A stretch of 54,192 bases of DNA from UMGS1370 sp963557065 (GTDB lineage: Bacteria; Bacillota; Clostridia; Lachnospirales; Lachnospiraceae): the NCBI GenBank assembly GCA_963557065.1, contig CAUWCT010000010.1:1-54192 (forward strand), read 5' to 3'. Below the pieces are notes generated by a model. The model ran no database searches and was not told where the DNA came from. It worked only from the letters and a program-made list of their open reading frames with translations. The translations under genes were made by a program, and so were the position numbers. Numbering within the stretch: the stretch's first letter is position 1; every line of letters begins with the position of its first letter. Shown here piece by piece: positions 34,764 through 42,133 of this stretch.

Positions 34764-36095
34764 TTACTGCTTTATTTTTAAGATGGTGCCGTCGCAGGGC
34801 TTTAAAGAAATGGTAAGCTTATTGTCTGCAATGGGGATTACAGCCCCGGAAATGAGATCGCAGGCCTGCGCTGCCTGAACGGGGAGCGGTATGGTAAGAA
34901 CGGCTTCCTGTTCGTCGTTATTGACTGCGGTAATCAGAACAGACTGCTGGCCATGACGGGCAAAGGCGTACTGCCTGTTGGTGAGCAGAAGCTCTTCGTA
35001 GCGGCCATGGTGAAGCGCTTCTTCTTCAGAATGGATTTTTGCTAAACGGGCAATCTGCTCAGTCAGACTGCAGCAGAGGGAATCCGCCTGGGAAATGGAG
35101 ATGGCAGGACGCAGTTCTTCATCACTCCATTTGGTTCTTCGCCCTTCGATTCCCCATTCGCTGCCATAGTAGACAGAAGGTATGCCGGGGAGGGTAAAGA
35201 GGCAGAGATGGACAGGAAACAGGTGCTCTTTGCTGCGTAGTTTGCTGGCAATCCGATCTTCGTCATGGTTGTCTACAAAGGTATACAGATCCCGGCCGAC
35301 TGCCTCAAGACGACGGACATTGTGGGCAATTTCAAAGAAATTGTGATCATTAAATCCGGAATAAAGGCTTTTGTGCAGTTCGTAATTGGTGACAGAGTGA
35401 AGCATGTTGGCATTTACCCAGCGGGAGTATTCTCCATGAATCACTTCTCCCATAAGCCAGAAATCTTTTTTCATGTGTTCGGTATACTTGCGCAGTTCCT
35501 GCATAAAGCCAAAATCCAGAACATTGGCGCAGTCTAACCGGATTCCGTCAATGTCAAATTCATCCGTCCAGAACTGGACTGTTTCCAGCAAATAAGACGT
35601 TACTGCCGGATTAGCCAGATTTAAAGCAGGCAGAATCATATGGCCCTGCCAGGCCTCGTAGCTGAAAGGATCGCCCATGGGGCTGGAACAGCCGAAATTG
35701 ACTCCTTTATACCAGTCTTTGTAAGGAGAATCCCACTTTTTCTCCTGAATATCCCGGAAGGCAAAAAATTCTCTTCCAGTGTGGTTAAAAACGCCGTCTA
35801 CCACAACCCGAATACCGGAATCATGACAGATCCGGACAAATTCTTTAAAATCCCCGTTGTCTCCCAGACGGCGATCTACCTGCCTGTAGTCGCGGGTATC
35901 ATAACCATGGGTACTGGATTCAAATAAGGGGCCGATATAGATAGCTGTGCAGTTCAGGCGTTTGATATGGGGAATCCAGTCCACCAGTTCCTTAAAACGG
36001 TGAACAATCTGGGATTCCCGGTTTTCCTTTGGAGAACCGGTCATTCCCAAGGGATACATGTGATAAAATACGCTGTCTTCATACCAAAAACTCAT
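34764..36095 (-). CDS. GH13 alpha-amylase-family glycosidase
   Basis: A 443-residue cytosolic enzyme (no signal peptide). Conserved blocks: VVVDGVFNH, GIRLDCANV (nucleophile Asp), LMGEVIHG (acid/base Glu) and TFVDNHDED (third Asp). It probably hydrolyses or trims intracellular alpha-glucan and maltodextrins, in keeping with the branching enzyme 27 bp downstream. ATG at 36095 has GGAGG eight bases before it; the nine-codon extension is not supported. Confidence 0.92.
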   Translation of the reverse strand: MSFWYEDSVFYHMYPLGMTGSPKENRESQIVHRFKELVDWIPHIKRLNCTAIYIGPLFESSTHGYDTRDYRQVDRRLGDNGDFKEFVRICHDSGIRVVVDGVFNHTGREFFAFRDIQEKKWDSPYKDWYKGVNFGCSSPMGDPFSYEAWQGHMILPALNLANPAVTSYLLETVQFWTDEFDIDGIRLDCANVLDFGFMQELRKYTEHMKKDFWLMGEVIHGEYSRWVNANMLHSVTNYELHKSLYSGFNDHNFFEIAHNVRRLEAVGRDLYTFVDNHDEDRIASKLRSKEHLFPVHLCLFTLPGIPSVYYGSEWGIEGRRTKWSDEELRPAISISQADSLCCSLTEQIARLAKIHSEEEALHHGRYEELLLTNRQYAFARHGQQSVLITAVNNDEQEAVLTIPLPVQAAQACDLISGAVIPIADNKLTISLKPCDGTILKIKQ

Positions 36096-36136
36096 GGCGT
36101 TATCCTCCTGATAATTATGCATCCCAGTGCATGAAA

Positions 36137-36355
36137 TTAAGTCGCTTCCTGGCTTTTAAATCGCCTTAAAAGAAACTGATATCGAAGCTGGGCAGCATTT
36201 AATTCGTAAATATAACAGTCAATAAGGGTTGGATCTACAACCTGTTCAAAGTGATTCTGCGCAGTCTGAATGGCCTGTTTGCTATCTTCGATTTCCAAAC
36301 GCAGTTTGTGTGCCTCGGAAGAAAGAGGCCAGATTCTTTTTCGGGTTCCAATCAT
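36137..36355 (-). CDS. DUF2508-family small protein
   Basis: A 72-residue helical protein with the family pattern DPTLIDCYIYELNAAQLRYQFLL. Function is unknown (YaaL-like; in many Firmicutes these lie near recR or sigma-factor genes). ATG at 36355 follows AGGAG at eight bases; the ATG six codons earlier overlaps that site. Its place between a regulator and an amylase gene is unusual for the family. Confidence 0.8.
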   Translation of the reverse strand: MIGTRKRIWPLSSEAHKLRLEIEDSKQAIQTAQNHFEQVVDPTLIDCYIYELNAAQLRYQFLLRRFKSQEAT

Positions 36356-36415
36356 TTTATCTACTCCTAACATTGTTACTATTGTTATGGAGTAGTATAT
36401 CTGGAAACTGGAAAA

Positions 36416-36778
36416 TTATTCATCTGCCAGAGGCGGCTGCAGAATGCCTGCCTGACAGAGCAAAATGTGCTGCAGCATACGGCCGAAATCCATTAACTGT
36501 CTGGTGGTTTCTTCAATAGTCAGGTAATAGTAATTAGAGGTCCCTTCCTGGCGTGAATCAACCAGACCGGCATCTTTTAAGATTTTTAAGTGATGAGAGA
36601 CAGCCGGGCGGGACAGATTGGTCTTGTGAGTAATCTCATTGACGTTCATCCCTTTCTGGTTTGGATAGGAAGCAGCAGAAAGAGTTTCTATAATGCCAAG
36701 ACGTACCTCATCCCCTAAAGCAATGAAAAGAGGCATACAGTTGTGAAATTGTTTTTTTAAATCTTGATTGTCAGGCAA
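36416..36778 (-). CDS. ArsR-family winged-helix repressor
   Basis: A 120-residue regulator. The helix-turn-helix is MNVNEITHKTNLSRPAVSHHL followed by KILKDAGLVDSRQEGTSNYYYL, broken here in two pieces. No CXC metal motif of ArsR/SmtB metal sensors is seen; the only Cys residues are C14 and C108, so the signal may not be a metal. RBS is AAAGGAGG. It probably represses itself and the downstream glucan genes through the palindrome at 36795-36810. Confidence 0.88.
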   Translation of the reverse strand: MPDNQDLKKQFHNCMPLFIALGDEVRLGIIETLSAASYPNQKGMNVNEITHKTNLSRPAVSHHLKILKDAGLVDSRQEGTSNYYYLTIEETTRQLMDFGRMLQHILLCQAGILQPPLADE

Positions 36779-36794
36779 ATTAGAACCTCCTTTG

Positions 36795-36846
36795 GTTTAA
36801 AAAATTAAACTAAGCACATTTTACCACCATAAATTGATAGAGTCAA
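36795..36846 (-). promoter_or_regulatory. Promoter and operator of the ArsR/glucan operon
   Basis: On the minus strand TTGACT (36846-36841), spacer 17 and TAAAAT (36823-36818) form a strong promoter. At the predicted start lies GTTTAA-N4-TTAAAC (36795-36810), a perfect inverted repeat. Its place between -10 and ribosome-binding site fits autorepression. Confidence 0.75.
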
Positions 36847-36914
36847 CGAAAAAATGTGCAAAACGCACAAAAAGATACATGGTTGAACGATTACAAAAAT
36901 GATAAAAATAGACC

Positions 36915-36943
36915 TTGACAAAAAGAATTTTTAGGAGCATAAT
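36915..36943 (+). promoter_or_regulatory. Tad-operon promoter
   Basis: TTGACA (36915-36920), spacer 17, CATAAT (36938-36943). The nearest plus-strand gene is the prepilin peptidase at 37083, which opens the Tad locus. Confidence 0.7.
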
Positions 36944-36949
36944 AGGCAT

Positions 36950-37082
36950 CACCATCTCAGACGCCAAAAGCATTCGCAAAGTCTAAGGCGTATGGTACTA
37001 TCTTTTAACCGTCAAAAGCGGTTCAGCCTGAATCAGGCAGGGTTTCAAACAGAGTTTACATGTACACATTACACAGGGATTT
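36950..37082 (+). other. Structured 5' leader of the Tad operon
   Basis: About 130 bases with three clear hairpins: ACCAT + ACGCC with GGCGT + ATGGT (about 36951-36996), AACCG/CGGTT (about 37008-37024), and GCCTG-AAT-CAGGC (about 37027-37040). An alternative AGAC/GTCT pairing competes with ACGCC/GGCGT, as in a two-state RNA switch. No known riboswitch class is recognised with confidence. Confidence 0.5.
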
Positions 37083-37628
37083 TTGATCCGGAGAGGGGGA
37101 GGATTTTATGGGGATTATGCTATTTTAGCAGCAGGAACGATGCTGGCAGGAGCGGCATCGTGGGATTTTTGGTACCACAGGATACCGAACTGGTGGCTGG
37201 GGTTTTGGCTGGTACAGATTTTATGCCCGATTTCTAAGATGGGGCAGTTGGAACTGTTTTGGTGCTTGTGCAGGATTATTTTAACAGCAGCAATGACTGG
37301 GATTGGATTCTATTTTCGGCTCATAGGCGCAGGAGACTGCAAACTGATGGCGCTTATGTGCGGATATCTGGGATTTGGCAGAGGCTTTCGGGTTGTCTGT
37401 TCAGGATTCATCATGGGAGCTGTATGGTCGTTGGGGAAAATGATTTATTACCATCAGACCGGTCAGCGTCTTTCTTACTTATCTGCCTGGTTTAGGCAAA
37501 GCATTCAAGAACAAAAAAGGATTCCGTATTTTCAAAAAGACAGAGATGGAAAACAGGCAGTGATTCCTCTGGCAGTATGCTTTTTGGCCGGCTTTTTTCT
37601 GGTGATTCTTTTGGAAATACAGGGATAA
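37083..37628 (+). CDS. Prepilin peptidase (A24, TadV/CpaA-like) 1
   Basis: About 181 residues of an aspartic membrane protease that cleaves prepilin leader peptides. The two catalytic Asp are in WDFWYHRIPNWW and GAGDCKLM (near residue 84). About five TM helices. The start is uncertain: the frame opens with a TTG at 37083 with a close GGG. A strong GGGGGAGG site at 37093-37100 instead leads to a six-codon ATG frame (37109) in another phase, so a frameshift or a coupled leader peptide is possible. Confidence 0.82.
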   Translation: MIRRGGGFYGDYAILAAGTMLAGAASWDFWYHRIPNWWLGFWLVQILCPISKMGQLELFWCLCRIILTAAMTGIGFYFRLIGAGDCKLMALMCGYLGFGRGFRVVCSGFIMGAVWSLGKMIYYHQTGQRLSYLSAWFRQSIQEQKRIPYFQKDRDGKQAVIPLAVCFLAGFFLVILLEIQG

Positions 37629-37641
37629 TGGGAGAAAAGCT

Positions 37642-38646
37642 ATGAAGCGTGTAATTGCAGTTTATGATTTGGACCCGCTTTATGCAGAGCGTTTTGCAAA
37701 AGTGGCAAATCAAAAGGAGAAAGTGCCGTTTACGATTATTGCCTTTACGTCAGTGGAACGTTTAAAGGCGTATATGGCCGGGAATCCTGTGGAAATTCTG
37801 CTGGCGGATATTGATGCGGTAGATCTGGTCCGGGATCTGCCGGCCAGACAGATTTTTACATTGACAGACGGGGAGTTTGTGGAGGTGGAAGAATTTCCCA
37901 ATATTTATAAATATCAGTCAGCAGATGGGATTTTAAGGGAGGTCATGGCCTCTTATCAGGCAGATGATAATCGGGAATTTGCTCCGGTGGGAAAGCCTGG
38001 TACCCTGATAGGAGTATATTCGCCGGTGAACCGGTGTTTAAAGACATCCTTTTGCCTGTCTATGGGACAGATTCTCTCAAAAGAGCGAAAGGTACTGTAT
38101 CTGAATCTGGAAGATTGTTCAGCGCTTTCAAAATTGATGCCGGAAAGCTTTAAGGGGGATTTGTCAGATGCGTTTTATTACTATCAGCAGGGATTGTATA
38201 ACTGGGTAAAGATGGCAACTATGGTTTATACCTGGGGGACTCTGGATTATATTGCGCCTGCCAGATATCCGGAAGATCTGTCAAGGATGAGTTCCGGTCA
38301 GATAGCAGAGTTTTTAGAATGTGTGGCAGGAGAAGGAGTGTATGACTGTATTATTGTGGATGTAGGTCAGTATGGGAGGCTGGCAGCGGATATTCTGGAC
38401 GTATGTCAGGTTGTATACATGCCTGTACGGGAGGACGGTATTTCTATGTTGAAAATAGAAGTATTTGAAGAATATCTGGAGGCATCAGGGAGGAAAAAGC
38501 TGAAAGAAAAGATTCAGAAATTGAAACTGCCTTCGCAGAGTTATGTAAGCAGGGGAGAGAATTATCTGGAGCAGCTTATGTGGGGAGAGTTGGGGGATTA
38601 TGTGCGGCAGCTGTTAAGGGGGAGAGTGGAATGGGGACGGAATTAA
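37642..38646 (+). CDS. tadZ: TadZ/CpaE-like pilus localisation ATPase
   Basis: A 334-residue protein with a receiver-like N-terminal domain (about 1-105, IAVYDLDPLYAERFAK, ILLADIDAVD) lacking a full phosphorylation site, and a MinD/ParA-like domain. The P-loop region is GVYSPVNRCLKTSF (124-137): Lys and Thr are kept but the Gly pattern of KGGXGKT is lost, as in TadZ proteins. IIVDVGQYG stands for Walker B. It places the pilus machine in the cell (family knowledge). It overlaps tadA by 16 bp. Confidence 0.85.
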   Translation: MKRVIAVYDLDPLYAERFAKVANQKEKVPFTIIAFTSVERLKAYMAGNPVEILLADIDAVDLVRDLPARQIFTLTDGEFVEVEEFPNIYKYQSADGILREVMASYQADDNREFAPVGKPGTLIGVYSPVNRCLKTSFCLSMGQILSKERKVLYLNLEDCSALSKLMPESFKGDLSDAFYYYQQGLYNWVKMATMVYTWGTLDYIAPARYPEDLSRMSSGQIAEFLECVAGEGVYDCIIVDVGQYGRLAADILDVCQVVYMPVREDGISMLKIEVFEEYLEASGRKKLKEKIQKLKLPSQSYVSRGENYLEQLMWGELGDYVRQLLRGRVEWGRN

Positions 38647-39950
38647 ACAGGAGGAAAAGGGAGAAGGTGCAGTCAGACGCATCAGAGGAAGCAGCAAAAA
38701 AACTGCGGCTTTACCTGGTAGAACTGCTTCAGGACAGACCGTATCTGTCAGATGAAGAGTTAAAGGATTTAATCAATGAAGAACTGCTTCATTATGGAAG
38801 GGAAAATTATCTGCCTCTTGCAGGAAAGGAACACCTGGCCAGGAGACTATTTGATTCTTTTAGGCGGCTGGATATTTTGCAGGAATTGGTGGATGACCCG
38901 GCAGTGACAGAAATCATGGTAAATGGGAAGGATCAGATTTTTATTGAAAAGGCGGGGAAAACGCAGAAATGGGAGAAACGCTTTGATACAGAGGAACAAT
39001 TAGAAGACATGATACAGCAGATAGTCAGCAGAGTCAACCGGATGGTAAACGCATCCAGCCCCATTGCAGACGCCCGCCTGGAAGACGGCTCCCGCGTTCA
39101 CATTGTACTGCCGCCGATTGCGCTGGATGGGCCGGCTGTGACGATCCGGAAGTTCCCGGAACCAATTACGATTGCAAAATTGATAAAGTCTGGTTCTATT
39201 ACACAGGAAGCAGCAGGTTTTTTGGAAAAGCTGGTTGTCTCTGGCTACAATATTTTTATAAGCGGGGGAACGAATTCCGGAAAGAGCACATTTCTAAATG
39301 CGCTGTCAGCATTTATTCCATCTGATGAGCGGATTGTAACCATTGAGGATTCGGCAGAACTGCAGATTCAGCATATTTCCAATCTGGTGCGTCTGGAAAC
39401 CCGTAATGCCAATGGAGAAGGGGAGGGAGCCATTAGCATTCGGGATTTAATCCGGGCAGCTCTTAGAATGAATCCCAGCCGCATTATCGTGGGAGAAGTG
39501 CGGGGGGCAGAGGCGTTAGAAATGCTTCAGGCTATGAATACAGGCCATGATGGGAGTATGTCAACCGGTCATGGAAATAGCCCTGGGGATATGCTGTCCC
39601 GTCTGGAGACAATGGTACTTATGGCAGAACCGATTCCTTTGCCGGCAGTGAGAAATCAAATCAGCGCAGCGATTGATATATTAATTCATTTGGGAAGGCT
39701 GCGGGACAAGAGCAGACGGGTTTTGATGATTGCAGAGATTGGGGGAGTGGAAAATGGGGAAATTTCGCTTAATCCCCTCTATAAATTTAAAGAAGCAGCG
39801 GTTAAAGAAACAGGAGTTTCAGGGAAAGAGGGAAAAAGGGCAGGCATTCGGGCCGTTCGTCAGGGAACCTGTAAAGTGGAGGGGAGGCTGGAAAAAGTGG
39901 GGGATTTGCAAAAACGGGAAAAACTTGAAGCCGCAGGCTGTCAATTATGA
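38631..39950 (+). CDS. tadA: Tad pilus assembly ATPase (CpaF/TadA)
   Basis: A 439-residue secretion ATPase that powers Tad pilus extension and retraction. The N-terminal helical domain is followed by the RecA-like domain with ISGGTNSGKSTFLNAL (near 210-225), IVTIEDSAEL, the His box TGHDGSMSTGHGNSP and IIVGEVRGAEAL as Walker B. ATG at 38631 has GGAG upstream; an open extension has none. The C-terminal tail (about 385-439) is low in complexity and reads in an overlapping frame with the next gene. Confidence 0.93.
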   Translation: MGTELNRRKREKVQSDASEEAAKKLRLYLVELLQDRPYLSDEELKDLINEELLHYGRENYLPLAGKEHLARRLFDSFRRLDILQELVDDPAVTEIMVNGKDQIFIEKAGKTQKWEKRFDTEEQLEDMIQQIVSRVNRMVNASSPIADARLEDGSRVHIVLPPIALDGPAVTIRKFPEPITIAKLIKSGSITQEAAGFLEKLVVSGYNIFISGGTNSGKSTFLNALSAFIPSDERIVTIEDSAELQIQHISNLVRLETRNANGEGEGAISIRDLIRAALRMNPSRIIVGEVRGAEALEMLQAMNTGHDGSMSTGHGNSPGDMLSRLETMVLMAEPIPLPAVRNQISAAIDILIHLGRLRDKSRRVLMIAEIGGVENGEISLNPLYKFKEAAVKETGVSGKEGKRAGIRAVRQGTCKVEGRLEKVGDLQKREKLEAAGCQL

Positions 39951-40680
39951 TGAGTACCATCTGACTGTAAAAGAGTGGGCGTTCTGGGCTGTCGCAGGAG
40001 TCGGAATGTGCGGTGTGACAGCCTACGTATTTTATCGCAGTTATCGGGTATTTCTGGTATTGTGTCCGCTGGGACTGTTATACCCGTTTGTACGGAAAAA
40101 ACAGCTTTGCAGGCAGCGAAAAGAACAGTTAAGAAGTCAGTTTAAAGAAGGTGTATTAATTTTGGCTGCATCGTTAAGCGCCGGATATTCAGTTGAAAAT
40201 GCGCTGAAGGCCAGCGTGAATGAACTGACAATGCTTTATGGAAAGCAGGGAATGCTGGTTGGAGAATTTGCATGGATGGCAGGTCAGATTGGCCTTAATA
40301 GTACAGCAGAGCAGGTATTTGAAGATTTTGCCAGGCGGAGCGGAATTGAGGAAATCCAGAGTTTTGTCCAGGTTTTTACAGTGGCAAAGCGCAGCGGGGG
40401 AGAACTGGTATCTATTATGAACCGCACAGCGGACTCAATTCAAGATAAAATACAGCTTCACGAGGAAATAAGAACTATGACTGCATCCAGGCAGTTTGAA
40501 CAAAAGATTATGAACCTGCTTCCATTTCTGATTATTCTCTATATTGATATTACGTCTCCGGGATTTTTTGATTCCATGTATACCACTGCCATAGGACGGA
40601 TTTTGATGACAGTTTGTCTGGCTGTGTATGTACTGGCAATTTGTCTGGCAGCGCGTATGCTGGATATAAAGCTGTCTTAA
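39925..40680 (+). CDS. tadB: Tad pilus inner-membrane protein TadB
   Basis: About 251 residues. Two TM helices near the N-terminus, a T2SSF helical domain (QFKEGVLILAASLSAGYSVENAL to VAKRSGGELVSIM) and two C-terminal TM helices are present. The start is the TTG at 39925 (overlap with tadA 26 bp, GGGA upstream). An ATG at 39754 with a good GGGGGAG site would add 57 basic residues and overlap tadA by 197 bp. TadB forms the membrane platform for the ATPase. Confidence 0.85.
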   Translation: MKPQAVNYDEYHLTVKEWAFWAVAGVGMCGVTAYVFYRSYRVFLVLCPLGLLYPFVRKKQLCRQRKEQLRSQFKEGVLILAASLSAGYSVENALKASVNELTMLYGKQGMLVGEFAWMAGQIGLNSTAEQVFEDFARRSGIEEIQSFVQVFTVAKRSGGELVSIMNRTADSIQDKIQLHEEIRTMTASRQFEQKIMNLLPFLIILYIDITSPGFFDSMYTTAIGRILMTVCLAVYVLAICLAARMLDIKLS

Positions 40681-40705
40681 AAATGGCAGCAGGAAAGAGG
40701 GAGGA

Positions 40706-41929
40706 ATGTTGGAAAGGAAAGAGATACGAAAACGCCAGATTCTCTGTCTTTTGGCATCATTTGCAGTATTTTTGGCAGTGTGGACTGCAGACGGAGGGCA
40801 GGGGTTAAAAGACGGGGCTATTCACAGGGGGGATTATGGGGAAGAAGAGACAGAGTATGAGGTGTTGGTGACAGGTCTTGCAGAACAGGAGATTCCGGTA
40901 ACGGTTACAATCAGCAGCCGAAAACGTCAGAAAGAAGAGGCAGAGGAGATACGAAGGCAGTGGGTGAAAAATTTACCAGAAGAAATTTTGCAGGGCAACC
41001 GTTCTTTAAATGAAGTAAGAACAGACTTAAACCTTATCACATATGACAGCGGGAAAAACTTAAAATTAGAATGGGAGTCAGAAGATCCGGAATTACTTGA
41101 CAGTTTTGGAAAAGTTTATAATGAAGAACTTCCTGAACATGGAAAGCAGACAATGCTGGATTTGACAATTTCGGATGACACAGGGGCAGATTTTTTTCAG
41201 ATACCTGTAACCGTTCTGCCTCCATATCTTTCAGATGCAGAAAAGAAACAAAAGGATTTTCTGAAAACAGTGGAGGAATTAGACCGTACTACCAGGGAAG
41301 AGGAATGGCTCAAACTGCCGGGAAGTTTTGATGGAACCCCTCTTACTTATCGGGTAAAAAGAGATCATAGCAGTCTGCTGATACTGGCAGCAGGAGTTGT
41401 GATGGCGATTCTTTATGGATTTGAAGATAAAATCAGGCAGAAAGAGAAGGACAAAGAGAGGAAAAAACAGCTTGCGCTGGAATATTCAGAAATCGTTTCA
41501 AAGCTGCAGATTTATCTGGGAGCGGGGATGACGGTGCGGTCCGCCTGGGAGAGAATGGCAAGGGATTATGAAAATCGTTCTGCAAAGCAGTCAGAAATAG
41601 TCAATCCGGCATATGAGGAGGTGGTGAGAGTATGCAAGGATTTGCAGAGCGGGGTATCGGAACCGGAAGCTTATCGACAGTTTGGACGCAGATGCGGATT
41701 AAGACCTTATATGAAATTAGCCAGTCTGCTGGAACAAAACCGAAAAACCGGGTTAAAGAATTTACGGTATCTGCTGGATGAAGAGGTGGCATCTGCTTTT
41801 GAAGAGCGAAGAAATCTGGCTAAAAGGCAGGGGGAGGAGGCAGGGACAAAACTTTTGCTGCCGTTGTTTTTCATGTTGGGAATCGTGATGGTAATTGTAG
41901 CAGTGCCGGCATTTTTAAGCTTTTACTAG
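40706..41929 (+). CDS. TadC-like platform protein with extra external domain
   Basis: A 407-residue protein. An N-terminal TM (about 10-27) is followed by about 190 extracytoplasmic residues, beta-rich around EYEVLVTGLAEQEIPVTVTI and FFQIPVTVLPPYLS. A TM (about 228-245) then leads to a TadC-type T2SSF domain (EYSEIVSKLQIYLGAGMTVR, AYRQFGRRCGLRPYMKLASL) and a final TM. Usual TadC proteins have no such external domain, so this is a fusion-like form. It may contact pilins or the wall (inference). Confidence 0.82.
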   Translation: MLERKEIRKRQILCLLASFAVFLAVWTADGGQGLKDGAIHRGDYGEEETEYEVLVTGLAEQEIPVTVTISSRKRQKEEAEEIRRQWVKNLPEEILQGNRSLNEVRTDLNLITYDSGKNLKLEWESEDPELLDSFGKVYNEELPEHGKQTMLDLTISDDTGADFFQIPVTVLPPYLSDAEKKQKDFLKTVEELDRTTREEEWLKLPGSFDGTPLTYRVKRDHSSLLILAAGVVMAILYGFEDKIRQKEKDKERKKQLALEYSEIVSKLQIYLGAGMTVRSAWERMARDYENRSAKQSEIVNPAYEEVVRVCKDLQSGVSEPEAYRQFGRRCGLRPYMKLASLLEQNRKTGLKNLRYLLDEEVASAFEERRNLAKRQGEEAGTKLLLPLFFMLGIVMVIVAVPAFLSFY

Positions 41930-41951
41930 ACCTGGGAAAGGAGGTGGATGT

Positions 41952-42131
41952 ATGATGGCAAGGGAGGAATTACGGGCCTGGATGACAGAAGAAGATGGAA
42001 TCGGAGTCATAGAAGTAGTGCTGATACTGGTGGTACTAATTGGCCTGGTTATTATATTTAAGAAACAGATTACGACTCTTTTAAACAATGTTTTTAAAGA
42101 GATTAACAGCCAGTCAAAAGAGGTGTATTGA
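41952..42131 (+). CDS. flp: Flp-type IVb pilin
   Basis: A 59-residue pilin subunit. A short leader (MMAREELRAWMTEEDG) is followed by the Glu-containing hydrophobic helix GVIEVVLILVVLIGLVIIF. Cleavage is expected at G16 or G18 in the EDGIGVIEVV region, which puts E21 near position 5 of the mature protein, as in type IV pilins. RBS GGAGG seven bases before the ATG. The C-terminus (KEINSQSKEVY) ends in Tyr, common in Flp pilins. Its stop is 2 bp before the next ATG. Confidence 0.9.
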   Translation: MMAREELRAWMTEEDGIGVIEVVLILVVLIGLVIIFKKQITTLLNNVFKEINSQSKEVY

Positions 42132-42133
42132 TC

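Noticed and set aside
36950..37082. Call of a c-di-GMP-I riboswitch
   Set aside because: Some consensus words appear in order, but the GCAAACC strand and the P1b hairpin are missing; reported only as a structured leader.
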